Of a DNA stretch of 64,000 bases, positions 36,316-46,022 are shown piece by piece. Source of the DNA: an uncultured Clostridia bacterium (GTDB taxonomy: Bacteria; Bacillota; Clostridia; UBA1381). Position numbers and translations under genes: made by a program. The number at the start of each line of letters is the position of its first letter. Position 1 is the stretch's first letter. Location of the stretch: positions 1 to 64,000 of the forward strand of contig CAKSDE010000014.1 of the NCBI GenBank assembly GCA_934444735.1, in the 5' to 3' direction. The notes under the pieces were generated by a model that did no database searches, was not told the origin of the DNA, and worked only from the letters and a program-made list of their open reading frames with translations.

Positions 36316-37653
36316 ATGGATTTCGGAAGTTATTTCCGCAGCTTGTTAAACGAGAAAAAGGTCAGTATTGCCGAACTGGCGGATAAATTAAATATCAAAA
36401 GCAAAAATGAAATATACAGGCTGCTCCAAAATAAATATTCATATGAAAAAATAAGCGCACTGACAGAAAAAATTCTGTCGGTCGTTGATGTATCGCAAAG
36501 TGAACAAAACAAGCTTTATGCACTTATGAACGAATGTAAAATCGGCTATTCGGAGCGAAACGCTAATCATATTCTTGCAAAGCTCTATACAAATGAAGGC
36601 TCGGGAGCGTCGGAGCGAAGCTCAAAATTCAATCTTTTTCTGGATTTTCTTAAAAATAACTCTCAAAAGAAAATAACAATGTACATGGGGATTATCCGCG
36701 AAGAACAATGCATTATGCTCCGCGATTTGTTGAATACGCATCCTAATATACAGGTAATACACACGGTCGATTTTAATACGACGGAAGAAAAGATTGCAAA
36801 ACAGCTGTTTGCTATTATTACACTGTTTCAAAATGATAATCACAGATTATTTGAAAGCATCGGACGGCCGGAAAGCGCCGTTGTCGCTATTGCCGAAGAT
36901 GACAGCATATGCCGTATGGCTGTATTTGACGGAAATGCCCTCCATGAAAGCGACATTTCCGCAGACATGGCCAATTATATAAATGAAAAAAAGCTTGCGT
37001 CGTGCGGCGGGGAGCTTAAGCAAGACAGAGTAAAAATGGCGGACTATAAACAAATGCTCGAATATACCTGCGCCTGCGACGTAAACGATACATACGTACT
37101 CCATGGCATGATATGCATGGCGGAAATTCCGTTTAAAATAATATACCGTTTGTTTGAAGACGTGAATTATTTCGGATTCCCTCCCGAGCATCCTTATATA
37201 CAGTCGCTCTTGGCAGTCGAAAAAAGACACGAGGAATTAAGAAATACGTCAGATACCCAACATTATTATTTTTTGTCGGAACGGTATATAAAGAGATTCC
37301 TGAAAACGGGGATAACATCGGGATATATAAAGGAATTTCGCCCGATGAGGCGCGAGGAAAGACTGGAAACGCTTAAAATATTTGAAAACAGCGGAAAAGG
37401 CGTTCAGTATAATTTCAGATTCTTTAAAGAGGGCTATGACGCCATAAGCACTGAATGCTGCAGCATCGATAATATAGGAGTATATATCACAGACGGTCAG
37501 AGTACAGCTAAAAAAACATATATGCAGGCGGTCATAAACCACCCGAAGGCGATGCGGGTATTTAAAAGGTTTTCAAAGTGGTTCTGGGATAACTGTATGT
37601 ACAGTGATGAGGAAAGCCGCAATATGTTAAATAACTATATTGAAGAAAAATAG
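36316..37653 (+). CDS. Long HTH regulator of unknown family
   Basis: A 445-aa protein. The first ~70 residues form an XRE-like helix-turn-helix (VSIAELADKLNIKSKNEIYR, then LLQNKYSYEKISALTEKIL). The remaining ~370 residues have mixed alpha/beta content and no domain I can name. ATG 36316 is preferred over TTG 36310, given GGAAAGGAAGG at about 10 bases spacing. There is no signal peptide or membrane helix. Its last gene neighbour downstream is the giant GLUG/cohesin gene, so a regulator of surface-protein expression is a reasonable guess. Confidence 0.6.
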   Translation: MDFGSYFRSLLNEKKVSIAELADKLNIKSKNEIYRLLQNKYSYEKISALTEKILSVVDVSQSEQNKLYALMNECKIGYSERNANHILAKLYTNEGSGASERSSKFNLFLDFLKNNSQKKITMYMGIIREEQCIMLRDLLNTHPNIQVIHTVDFNTTEEKIAKQLFAIITLFQNDNHRLFESIGRPESAVVAIAEDDSICRMAVFDGNALHESDISADMANYINEKKLASCGGELKQDRVKMADYKQMLEYTCACDVNDTYVLHGMICMAEIPFKIIYRLFEDVNYFGFPPEHPYIQSLLAVEKRHEELRNTSDTQHYYFLSERYIKRFLKTGITSGYIKEFRPMRREERLETLKIFENSGKGVQYNFRFFKEGYDAISTECCSIDNIGVYITDGQSTAKKTYMQAVINHPKAMRVFKRFSKWFWDNCMYSDEESRNMLNNYIEEK

Positions 37654-37722
37654 GGGGGTTATGTTTTGAAGGGGAAATTATACCTATGGTTTGGCAGTTA
37701 GCAAGCCGTATGAAAAAATAAA

Positions 37723-37783
37723 ATAATACAAGTTTAGGTAATTGTAAAATTTACATTTTACAATTACCTGATAATACAAGTTT
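37723..37783. repeat. 36-nt palindrome with flanking 12-13-nt direct repeats
   Basis: AGGTAATTGTAAAAT (37736) faces its exact complement ATTTTACAATTACCT (ending 37769) across a 4-base loop. ATAATACAAGTTT lies on both sides (37723-37735 and 37771-37783). The right direct repeat abuts the ribosome site GAAAGGAG of the giant surface-protein gene. The layout is that of a small insertion with target duplication. Confidence 0.75.
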
Positions 37784-37799
37784 GAAAGGAGTATTTTTC

Positions 37800-40700
37800 G
37801 TGAATATCAAGACAAAGAAATTTATTTCCGTCTTTCTGACGGCTGCAATGCTGTTTACCGTGCCGGGTATTTCAGCTTGGGCGGAAGAAACGGAAAACGT
37901 TACAGAAATAACCGAAGAGGCAGAACAGACAGATGTGCAGACACCTGATGAAGAGCCTCAGGAAACAAAAGACAGCACTGACGGCGTGATTGAATCCGAG
38001 GAGATAATAACTGTTCCGGAGGAGGATTATGTCGGCGAACAGGGCGAAGCATACGATGCGGCGGTGCAGGAGCTTTCGGTAAGCCTTATGGCTGAGGGTG
38101 AAACTACCGTAGAAGGCGAAGGCACAAAGGAAAATCCGTATAAAATCTATAACGAACAGCAGTTTATAGATTTTGCGGTAGGAAACATTACCGACGGCTT
38201 AAAGGCATATTGGTCACTTGAGGCGGATATTGAGCTTACTGCCGATACATGGGCGCCGATCGGTGCGTATACTCCGTTTTCGGGTGTGTTTTACGGAAAC
38301 GGACACAAAATTTCGAGTACAAAGCTGTTTCAGTCAACGGCAATGTCGGGAATTTTCGGTCAGAATGCCGGAACGATTAAGGATTTGGACGTAAACGTTA
38401 CAATTGTCGATGTTGCGACAAATACCGGAACGCTTTGCGCAACGAATACCGGACGCATCGAAAACTGCCATGCCGAGGGTTCTATCACAACGAACGAAAA
38501 TAAAAACATAGGCGGTCTTGTAGGCTATAACAACGGCGGCGTTATCTATAACTGCGGCGCGGACGTCGTAATTACCGCTCCGAATTCTACGGTCGGCGGT
38601 CTTGTGGGTTATAATCAAAACGCAACGGTAAAAAACAGCTATGCCTCAAACGACGATGAGGACAGCGTTATCGCCGGAAACGTTGTCGGCGGATTGGTGG
38701 GTTATGCTTATAATAACAATTCAAATATACGTTCTCTTATTTCAAATTGCTATTCATTAAGTAAAATCGCAGGGGGTTCAAAAACGGGCGGACTAATCGG
38801 TCAGGCGAATGTTTATGATGGACGTGGATATATTCAAGTTGAATACAGTTATGCAAAAGGTGTTATTACAAAGGGAAGCAGCGCAGGAGGTTTAATAGGC
38901 ACACTTAATAATCAAGAAAAAATTCCTGTAAGATATTGCTACTATAATACCATAAATACCGGAAATAAAATAGGCTTTGGAATGTCGCTCCTTAATTTCA
39001 CAAAGCAGGAAAGCTTTTACGACTGGAATTTCGATACAGTCTGGGCAATGGATCCCGATATAAATAACGGCTACCCTTACATAAAACTTATTTCGGACGA
39101 GGTTCCGGTAATTGAGGGAGAGGGAACAAAAGAAAAACCGTACATTGTTACCAATGAAAAACAGCTTTGCTACATTGCAAGCGAAAAGCTGCCCTTGGAC
39201 GCTTACTATAAGCAGGCAAACGATATAGAAATTACGGCTAACTTCTGGACACCTATCGGCGGTGACGGAACGGGAGGATTCAGCGGCGTTTATGACGGAG
39301 ACGGTCATAAGGTAACGGGCGCTCACCTTGAAAACAGCTTTTACAAATATGACGGACTTTTTGGGAAAAATACAGGAACAGTTAAAAATCTTACGGCAGA
39401 GGGCTGGTATACCGGAAATGAGAATGTAGGTGTGCTTGCAGGTTATAATTCGGGAACAATAGATAATTGTAATTCGTATATTGAAGATGCTGAGAATAAA
39501 ATCTACGGAACAGCTAAAGTCGGCGGACTTGTTGGGTATAATGATTGCGGAAAAATTTTAAATTCTCATTCCTCTGCTGAGGTGGTAGCATCAGGTGCAG
39601 ATGCCGGCGGTCTTGTGGGTTATTCAAGAAACGGTTACATAAAATATTGCTATGCAACCGGAGATGCAACTGGAAAAAAAACCGGCGGTCTTGTAGGTGT
39701 TGTATATAATAATGATAGAAATTCTACTTCCACCGTAAGTAATTGTTATGCGACGGGAAGGATTTATGGTTCTGCGAATGCAGGAGGTTTGATTGGTAGT
39801 GCAGAAATCTATGATTCGCGCGGAAAAATTTATGTTGAATACAGTTATTCCAGAGGAAAAATAGAAACAAATTCGTCTTCAGGGGGATTGGTAGGTGGTT
39901 GGAATAATCGTGATCTTAGCAGAATAAGATGTTGCTACTATAATAATGCGAATACCGGAAACATGATAGGGTTTGGTGTTAAGGTTGCGGATTTAAAAAA
40001 GCAAGATACATTTTATAACTGGGACTTTGACAACGTTTGGAAGATAAATTCGAGAATAAATTCAGGATTGCCGTATCTGGAAGTGACGGGCGAAAGAGCA
40101 AAGACTGTTTTAAAAGGAAACGGCGAGGAGGACAGACCGTACCTTATTTACACCGAACAGGATTTGCTTGCACTCGTTGATGATATTTACGGAAATTACG
40201 ATTTGTCGGTTAAGCATTTTTATAAGCTGATGAATGATATTGAGCTTACGGCTAATTTCTGGACGCCGATAGGTGCAAATGCGTCAAACGATTTCAGAGG
40301 AATATTTGACGGAAACGGACATAAAATTTCAAATCTAAAGCTTTCAAACACACATTATCAACATGCGGGACTTTTCGGAAGAATTACTGGTACAGTTAAA
40401 AATCTGACTGTTGAAGCGGAATTGGATGGCGGAGAGATTACCGGAGCGATTGCGGGAGAAAGCCTAGGAACAATCGAAAATTGTTCTTCTTTGGGAACGG
40501 TTTCAACTTCTGCATCATCGGGATGTGCAGGAGGAATAGTCGGATGCAGTTCCACTGACAGTGTTTTAATATGCAGTAATTCATTTGCTGATGTGTCTGC
40601 ACCACATGGCAGATCAGGCGGTATTACTGGTGAATTGGCAAATGCTGTTATGCAATATTGCTATGCAACGGGAAATATAAGCGGCTATACTGTTGGAGGC

Positions 40701-43460
40701 GCTGTGGGAAGAATATATAACTCTCTTAGGGATCATATATCAAAAATGTTGAATTGCTACGCAAGAGGAAAAGTATCGGGGACTTATTATGTTGGAGGAT
40801 TAGTTGGATATCTTGAATTGTATGATTCACGTGGTTATATATATGTAGAGTATTGTTATGCAACGGGAGATGTTGGGTATAAAGGTTCATACGGTTCAGG
40901 TTTGAGTGGAGGTCAGAGCAATAGAGATAAGTGTCAGGTGCGCTACAGCTATTATAACAGTGAGAATAAGTATAACAAACAGGGATTTTCAGCAACACTC
41001 GGTCAAATGCAGGAAAAAGAACTCTACTATATGTGGAACTTTAAAAACATCTGGGCAATTGACAAAAACATAAATGACGGTTTCCCGTATCTTAATGTAA
41101 ACGGAAAAATCAAAAACCGCACATTGGAGGGCTACGGCGACGAGGACGATCCGTATCTGATTTATGATGAAGAAGATTTATGGACGCTTGTTGACGGTAC
41201 ATATGATTTATCGTTAAAATCCTGCTATCAGCTCCAAAACGATATTGAAATTACGGCAGAACACTGGACGCCTATCGGCGGAAACGGAAGAACCGTATTT
41301 AACGGTATTTTTGACGGTAACGGCTATACAATATCGGGAGTTAAGCTATATAATTCAGACTACCAATCTCAGGGATTGTTCGGAGAAAACTCCGGAACAA
41401 TTAAAAATGTAAATGTAATTGCAAGCATCAGTGGTGATGAGAATGTCGGTGCAATCTGCGGACACAACACGGGCATAATTGAAAATTGTGGCTCGGCGGG
41501 GGCAATTTCATCAAATTTAAGCAATGGACGTTCAGGCGGTATAGTCGGCGAAAACATTAACACCGGTGTTATACGCGGCTGCTACTCAACTGCCACAATT
41601 TCGGGACAGTATTCCGGAGGAATTGTCGGATATTTATATAATAATAACAGTAGTACATCAGCTACGGTAAGCAACTGCTACGCAAGAGGAAATGTATACG
41701 GCAGTGAATCTTCCGGAGGACTTGCCGGATTTACAAATGTTTATGACAGTCGTGGTACAACACATATAGAGTATTCGTACTCAACCGGTAAGGTAACAGG
41801 AAAGAATATAGGCGGACTTGTAGGTAAAAGCAGCAGCTCTGTCAAGAATGAAATTCTTTCCTCATACTACAACACAACCAATACAGGGCTTACCGACATC
41901 GACCGCGGAACGCCGCTTGAGGATTCCGTGATGAAGGTTCAAACTTCATATGTCGGATATGATTTCAGCAATGTTTGGGAAATGCGCGAGGGCGAGAACA
42001 ACGGTTATCCGGTTCTTCGCGGAATTGACGCGCTGCCTCTGCCGATTGCGATAACGGGAGTAACGCTCGATACGGCAGAGATAACGCTTTCGGTCGGCGG
42101 AAGTGCATTGATTTCGGCGATATTTACGCCGGAGGATGCAACAAACAGAGAGCTTTTGTGGAGCTCGTCGAACAATGATGTTGCAACAGTTTCAAACGGT
42201 AAGATAACAGGCAGAGACGTAGGAACGGCGGAGATAACCGCAACAACGGCAGACGGCGGATTCTATGCGGTATGCGTTGTGACGGTAACGGCGGCGCCGA
42301 CAGTTGCGGTAACGGGTGTTACGCTTAATAAATCGAATATGGCTCTTATTGTGGGCGATACCGAAACGTTAACGGCAACAGTTGCGCCGAGTGACGCGGC
42401 GAATAAGGCTGTTTCGTGGACTTCCTCGAATACAGCGGTTGCGGCAGTATCGAACGGAACGGTAACGGCTAAAAAAGCAGGTACGGCAGTGATAACGGTA
42501 ACAACATCGGACGGCGGATATAGCGCAAAATGCAGCGTTACCGTGACGGAAAAAGAGCCGGAGGTTGTTGCGGTAACAGGTGTTGCGCTCAATAAGTCGG
42601 CAGTAAGCCTTGAAGAAGGAAAAACAGAAACATTACAGGCGACAGTTATGCCTGACAATGCAACAGATAAAGCGGTTACATGGAAATCCTCGAATACAGC
42701 GGTTGCGGCAGTATCGAACGGAACGGTAACGGCTAAAAAGGCAGGTACGGCAGTTATAACGGTAACAACGTCGGACGGCGGATATACCGCAAACTGTACC
42801 GTTACCGTGACGGCAAAGCAGGTTGATGATAAAGCGCCGAAAATCAAGATCAGCGAAGTAAAGGCAAAGCCGGGAAATGAGGTAGACGTGACGGTTGAGC
42901 TGGAAAATAATATAGGCTTTGCAAGCTTGGGTATCGAAATCGGCTATGATTCGGATATTATGACGCTTACAAAGGTGACGTCAAATTCAGGCGTCGGCGC
43001 TACATTTACTCCTGCACAGACCTACACCGCAAATCCGTTTAATATGGGTTGGGACAGTGCTGCAAATGTTACATATAACGGTAATCTGTCGACACTGACA
43101 TTTAAGATTGCCGATAATGCGGCAGACGGTATTTATCCGATTACGGTTGATTATTATAAGGGCGTAAACGGAACTTATGTTGACGGTAATGATGTCAATT
43201 ATAATGAGGACCTTGAGGCAGTCGGCTTTGTGTATGTTAATGGAAGTGTTATTGTTGCAAGCTATATACCGGGGGATATAAACGGTGATGAAAAGATAAA
43301 TAATAAGGACGCTACCTTCCTGCTCCGTTATCTTGCGGGCTGGAATATAGACGGTATAAATACGGACGCGCTTGATACCGACGGCAGCGGAACTGTGAAT
43401 AACAAGGACGCAACCATTCTGCTCAGATACCTTGCGGGCTGGGCGGTAACATTACACTAA
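37800..43460 (+). CDS. Giant secreted GLUG/BIG2/cohesin/dockerin protein
   Basis: A 1,886-aa exported protein starting at GTG 37800, 9 bases after AGGAG. The signal peptide ends near ISAWAEE. Four ~335-aa units start near residues 104, 437, 770 and 1109, each opening with a G-E/D-G-T-K/E-x-P-Y pattern and filled with GLUG-type beta-helical motifs (GGLVGYN). BIG2 Ig-like domains occupy about 1415-1675, two nearly identical in DNA. A type I-like cohesin follows at about 1680-1820. A dockerin (GDINGDEKINNKDATFLLR and DTDGSGTVNNKDATILLR, both Ca-binding loops intact) ends the protein. GLUG and BIG2 suggest adhesion. Having both cohesin and dockerin lets it bridge partners, as scaffoldins do; partners are inferred. 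Confidence 0.85.
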   Translation: MNIKTKKFISVFLTAAMLFTVPGISAWAEETENVTEITEEAEQTDVQTPDEEPQETKDSTDGVIESEEIITVPEEDYVGEQGEAYDAAVQELSVSLMAEGETTVEGEGTKENPYKIYNEQQFIDFAVGNITDGLKAYWSLEADIELTADTWAPIGAYTPFSGVFYGNGHKISSTKLFQSTAMSGIFGQNAGTIKDLDVNVTIVDVATNTGTLCATNTGRIENCHAEGSITTNENKNIGGLVGYNNGGVIYNCGADVVITAPNSTVGGLVGYNQNATVKNSYASNDDEDSVIAGNVVGGLVGYAYNNNSNIRSLISNCYSLSKIAGGSKTGGLIGQANVYDGRGYIQVEYSYAKGVITKGSSAGGLIGTLNNQEKIPVRYCYYNTINTGNKIGFGMSLLNFTKQESFYDWNFDTVWAMDPDINNGYPYIKLISDEVPVIEGEGTKEKPYIVTNEKQLCYIASEKLPLDAYYKQANDIEITANFWTPIGGDGTGGFSGVYDGDGHKVTGAHLENSFYKYDGLFGKNTGTVKNLTAEGWYTGNENVGVLAGYNSGTIDNCNSYIEDAENKIYGTAKVGGLVGYNDCGKILNSHSSAEVVASGADAGGLVGYSRNGYIKYCYATGDATGKKTGGLVGVVYNNDRNSTSTVSNCYATGRIYGSANAGGLIGSAEIYDSRGKIYVEYSYSRGKIETNSSSGGLVGGWNNRDLSRIRCCYYNNANTGNMIGFGVKVADLKKQDTFYNWDFDNVWKINSRINSGLPYLEVTGERAKTVLKGNGEEDRPYLIYTEQDLLALVDDIYGNYDLSVKHFYKLMNDIELTANFWTPIGANASNDFRGIFDGNGHKISNLKLSNTHYQHAGLFGRITGTVKNLTVEAELDGGEITGAIAGESLGTIENCSSLGTVSTSASSGCAGGIVGCSSTDSVLICSNSFADVSAPHGRSGGITGELANAVMQYCYATGNISGYTVGGAVGRIYNSLRDHISKMLNCYARGKVSGTYYVGGLVGYLELYDSRGYIYVEYCYATGDVGYKGSYGSGLSGGQSNRDKCQVRYSYYNSENKYNKQGFSATLGQMQEKELYYMWNFKNIWAIDKNINDGFPYLNVNGKIKNRTLEGYGDEDDPYLIYDEEDLWTLVDGTYDLSLKSCYQLQNDIEITAEHWTPIGGNGRTVFNGIFDGNGYTISGVKLYNSDYQSQGLFGENSGTIKNVNVIASISGDENVGAICGHNTGIIENCGSAGAISSNLSNGRSGGIVGENINTGVIRGCYSTATISGQYSGGIVGYLYNNNSSTSATVSNCYARGNVYGSESSGGLAGFTNVYDSRGTTHIEYSYSTGKVTGKNIGGLVGKSSSSVKNEILSSYYNTTNTGLTDIDRGTPLEDSVMKVQTSYVGYDFSNVWEMREGENNGYPVLRGIDALPLPIAITGVTLDTAEITLSVGGSALISAIFTPEDATNRELLWSSSNNDVATVSNGKITGRDVGTAEITATTADGGFYAVCVVTVTAAPTVAVTGVTLNKSNMALIVGDTETLTATVAPSDAANKAVSWTSSNTAVAAVSNGTVTAKKAGTAVITVTTSDGGYSAKCSVTVTEKEPEVVAVTGVALNKSAVSLEEGKTETLQATVMPDNATDKAVTWKSSNTAVAAVSNGTVTAKKAGTAVITVTTSDGGYTANCTVTVTAKQVDDKAPKIKISEVKAKPGNEVDVTVELENNIGFASLGIEIGYDSDIMTLTKVTSNSGVGATFTPAQTYTANPFNMGWDSAANVTYNGNLSTLTFKIADNAADGIYPITVDYYKGVNGTYVDGNDVNYNEDLEAVGFVYVNGSVIVASYIPGDINGDEKINNKDATFLLRYLAGWNIDGINTDALDTDGSGTVNNKDATILLRYLAGWAVTLH
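42423..42785 (+). repeat. 99-bp near-identical DNA repeats inside BIG2 domains
   Basis: 42423-42521 and 42687-42785 are the same apart from a few bases. The protein-level unit is AVAAVSNGTVTAKKAGTAVI. Such identity is beyond need for domain similarity and points to recent duplication or conversion. Confidence 0.75.
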
Positions 43461-43473
43461 CGGAGGGATTATT

Positions 43474-45003
43474 ATGCAGAAAAAAATTATGACGTTATTT
43501 ATTGGTATCCTGCTTGCATTTCAAATGATAGGAATTGAAACATATGCAGAGGATGATTTATTTAAAATATATAGTGGTGACGTATATTATACATTGGATG
43601 ATGCAGGGGTATTAACTGTATATTCTAAAACAGGATATTATAAAGATCCCTATACTTTACAGAAGTATGAAGATCAAATAAAAAAAATTGTCATATCTGA
43701 TACAGTTACCTATATTGATTCGCAAGCTTTTGATGGTTGCCAATGTGAGGTGGATTTGGTTTTGCCTGCTACATTGCAAACTATTGATGGTTATGCATTT
43801 GCTCGTTGCCCGGGATTTACTATAAAATTAGATGAAAGGAATCCGTACTTTAAGTTGGTAGATGGGGTGTTGTATTCTGCCGATATGACACAGCTTGTGT
43901 ATGCCTCTCCGACACTAACCGGAGACTTTACAGTTCCAGCATCTGTGACAACGATTTGTGATGGTGCATTTGTATTTAGCCGTTTTGAAAGTATTACGGT
44001 TCCTGATACAGTAATAAAGATGGTTTCTCATGCAAATCGCGAGGAGGAAACCGAATATCAGCTTTGTGGGCGTGTTTTCGCTTATGCTCTTTCAAAAAAA
44101 ATAACCATAGGAAAAAATGTTGAAACGTTGGGTAGATGTTTGATTTATTGTTGCCCTAATTTGGAAAAATTAATTATTCGCGGAACAAATACGGAACTTG
44201 AACCAGAGGAAGAAAATCCATTCGTTATAGACAATAATAAAATTAGCACCGTATATGTTCAAAATAATTCAAAAGCTGAAAATTATATGAAAAAATACTA
44301 TGATGGAAAGTGGGAGTACATTAAAGAAATATCGGCTGGTAATGTAACCGCAAATTGTGGAGATACGGTGAAAGTCCCAATTGGAATTGAACAAGAAATC
44401 AATTTTTCCGATCTTAGTATTGAGATTGGTTATGACAGTGAGGCTTTGGAATTAGTGGGAGTAGAAGAAAACAAGGGGGTGGGTGCCACTTTTACGAAAG
44501 CTCAGTTTTTAAATACAAATCCATATAATATGAATTGGGCAAGCACCGTAAATACAAAGTATTCGGGAACACTTGTAACGCTTTCTTTTAAGGTGAATAC
44601 AAAAAAAGCTGGTATTTATCCCATTAGTGTGGACTTTTATAAAGGAAGAAATGGGGATTACTCTGATGGCAATGATATAAATTATGATGAAAACCTTGAG
44701 CCTATTAATTTGTTATATTCATCAGGAAGTGTTACCGTAAAATCAAGCGGGAGTTCCGGCGGCTCAATGGTGGTCAGCGGTATATCCTTTGGCGTAAAGC
44801 TTGCAGGCGATACAAGCGTCGGGAATGTTTATGCGGCGATTTACGACGCAAGCGGAAGAATGAAGGACTTAAAGCAGTATCCGGCGGCAGATTCTGTAAA
44901 AATAGAATTTGACGCAGGCGTGACAGGGGCGTATGTAAAAATAATGTGGTGGGACGGTAATATGAAACCGATGTGCGACGTTCAGACTATCCCGCTGCAA
45001 TAA
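43474..45003 (+). CDS. Secreted LRR_5 (BspA-like) protein with cohesin domain
   Basis: A 509-aa exported protein, 13 bases after the dockerin protein. The signal peptide ends near IETYAED. Leucine-rich BspA-like repeats lie at about 65-285 (IVISDTVTYIDSQAFDGCQ, VLPATLQTIDGYAFARC). A cohesin domain at about 288-428 (VKVPIGIEQEINFSDLSIEI, YDSEALELVGV) is closely similar to that of the upstream protein. The last ~75 residues are the short module ending KIMWWDGNMKPMCDVQ that recurs in this window. It is probably surface-exposed and binds a dockerin or another ligand. The DNA of its N-terminal two-thirds is AT-richer than its C-terminus. Confidence 0.82.
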   Translation: MQKKIMTLFIGILLAFQMIGIETYAEDDLFKIYSGDVYYTLDDAGVLTVYSKTGYYKDPYTLQKYEDQIKKIVISDTVTYIDSQAFDGCQCEVDLVLPATLQTIDGYAFARCPGFTIKLDERNPYFKLVDGVLYSADMTQLVYASPTLTGDFTVPASVTTICDGAFVFSRFESITVPDTVIKMVSHANREEETEYQLCGRVFAYALSKKITIGKNVETLGRCLIYCCPNLEKLIIRGTNTELEPEEENPFVIDNNKISTVYVQNNSKAENYMKKYYDGKWEYIKEISAGNVTANCGDTVKVPIGIEQEINFSDLSIEIGYDSEALELVGVEENKGVGATFTKAQFLNTNPYNMNWASTVNTKYSGTLVTLSFKVNTKKAGIYPISVDFYKGRNGDYSDGNDINYDENLEPINLLYSSGSVTVKSSGSSGGSMVVSGISFGVKLAGDTSVGNVYAAIYDASGRMKDLKQYPAADSVKIEFDAGVTGAYVKIMWWDGNMKPMCDVQTIPLQ

Positions 45004-45010
45004 TAAATTC

Positions 45011-45040
45011 GGGCTTGCCATTATTCCGGCAAGCCCTTTT
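45011..45040 (+). terminator. Rho-independent terminator
   Basis: GGGCTTGCC pairs with GGCAAGCCC around 8 bases and is followed by TTTT. Confidence 0.8.
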
Positions 45041-45061
45041 AAACAAGAGGTGATTTTGAAA

Positions 45062-45970
45062 ATGAAAAAAATATTTGCTTTGCTTTTATCGGCTGTCTTG
45101 CTCTGTTCGTCGGCAATTGTATATGCCGATGGTTTTAGTGCGGTGGTTGACGGCAAGACCGCAAAAGCCGGCGAAACGATTGATATAAATATTTCTTTAA
45201 AAAACAACAGCGGCATTATCGCGGCGCTGTTTAATGTTGAATACGATAAAGAACGTATAGAGCTTATTGAAGTGCAGGACGGGCAGCTTCTTGAGGGCGG
45301 CACGTTCAGTCCGAATTATAAATCATATCCGTATAAAATGGTTTGGAACAGTGCCGCGGCCGCTAATTTTACAGACGACGGTGTTTTGGCGGTTTTAAAG
45401 TTCAAGGTGCTTGAAAATGCACAGCCGGGAAAGGCATATATCAACCTTACATATGATGAGAATGATGTGTTTGACGTTTATTTGAACAATACGCCGATTG
45501 CAATTGCAGGAGGCGGAATCGAAGTTATTGCCGATGCTTCCGGCGGGAGTTATGATTTGATTGATGAAGAGGATAATGAACAGGAAGAGGACAAATTAAA
45601 AGAGCAGATTATCTTGACAATAGGCAAAACGGAGGCGCTGGTTTTCGGAGAGGCGAAAGAAAATGACGTTGCGCCGATTATCCGAAACAACCGCACGATG
45701 CTCCCTGCCCGTTTTGTTGCCGAGAATTTGGGCGCTAAAGTTAAATGGGATAATGACGAAAGAAAAGTAACAATAACAAAAGACGGTACAGAAATTATTA
45801 TCGCAATAGACAGCCAAACTGCGCTTGTGAACGGTGCGGCTATTGTTCTTGACAGCCCGGCATTTATCGAAAATAACAGGACATACACTCCGATTCGTTT
45901 TATTGTCGAAAAGCTCGGCGCAAGTGTTGAATGGAACGGAAATGATAAAATAGTTACGATTACAAAATAA
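45062..45970 (+). CDS. Secreted cohesin + CAO_N stalk protein
   Basis: A 302-aa exported protein. ATG 45062 is 9 bases after GAGGTG. The signal peptide ends near IVYADG. A cohesin domain lies at about 25-165 (AKAGETIDINISLKNNSGII, VLAVLKFKVLENAQPG). An acidic linker (EEDNEQEEDKLKE) follows, then a CAO_N domain pair (NNRTMLPARFVAENLGAKV, NNRTYTPIRFIVEKLGASV). The CAO_N half matches the stalks in the secreted proteins at 14833 and 17515. If CAO_N binds the cell surface, this would be a compact surface receptor for dockerin proteins. That function is inferred. Confidence 0.85.
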   Translation: MKKIFALLLSAVLLCSSAIVYADGFSAVVDGKTAKAGETIDINISLKNNSGIIAALFNVEYDKERIELIEVQDGQLLEGGTFSPNYKSYPYKMVWNSAAAANFTDDGVLAVLKFKVLENAQPGKAYINLTYDENDVFDVYLNNTPIAIAGGGIEVIADASGGSYDLIDEEDNEQEEDKLKEQIILTIGKTEALVFGEAKENDVAPIIRNNRTMLPARFVAENLGAKVKWDNDERKVTITKDGTEIIIAIDSQTALVNGAAIVLDSPAFIENNRTYTPIRFIVEKLGASVEWNGNDKIVTITK

Positions 45971-45989
45971 CTGATACTCATCTTCAAGA

Positions 45990-46017
45990 AAATGCAGTAC
46001 CCTTGGGTACTGCATTT
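45990..46017. terminator. Bidirectional terminator between convergent genes
   Basis: AAATGCAGTACCC pairs with GGGTACTGCATTT around TT. It serves both the cohesin/CAO_N gene and the minus-strand LRR gene. Confidence 0.75.
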
Positions 46018-46022
46018 ATCGC

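Noticed and set aside
42263..42847. Long minus-strand open frame opposite the BIG2 domains
   Set aside because: It is a shadow of the repetitive + strand coding sequence, has no ribosome site and no recognisable domain.
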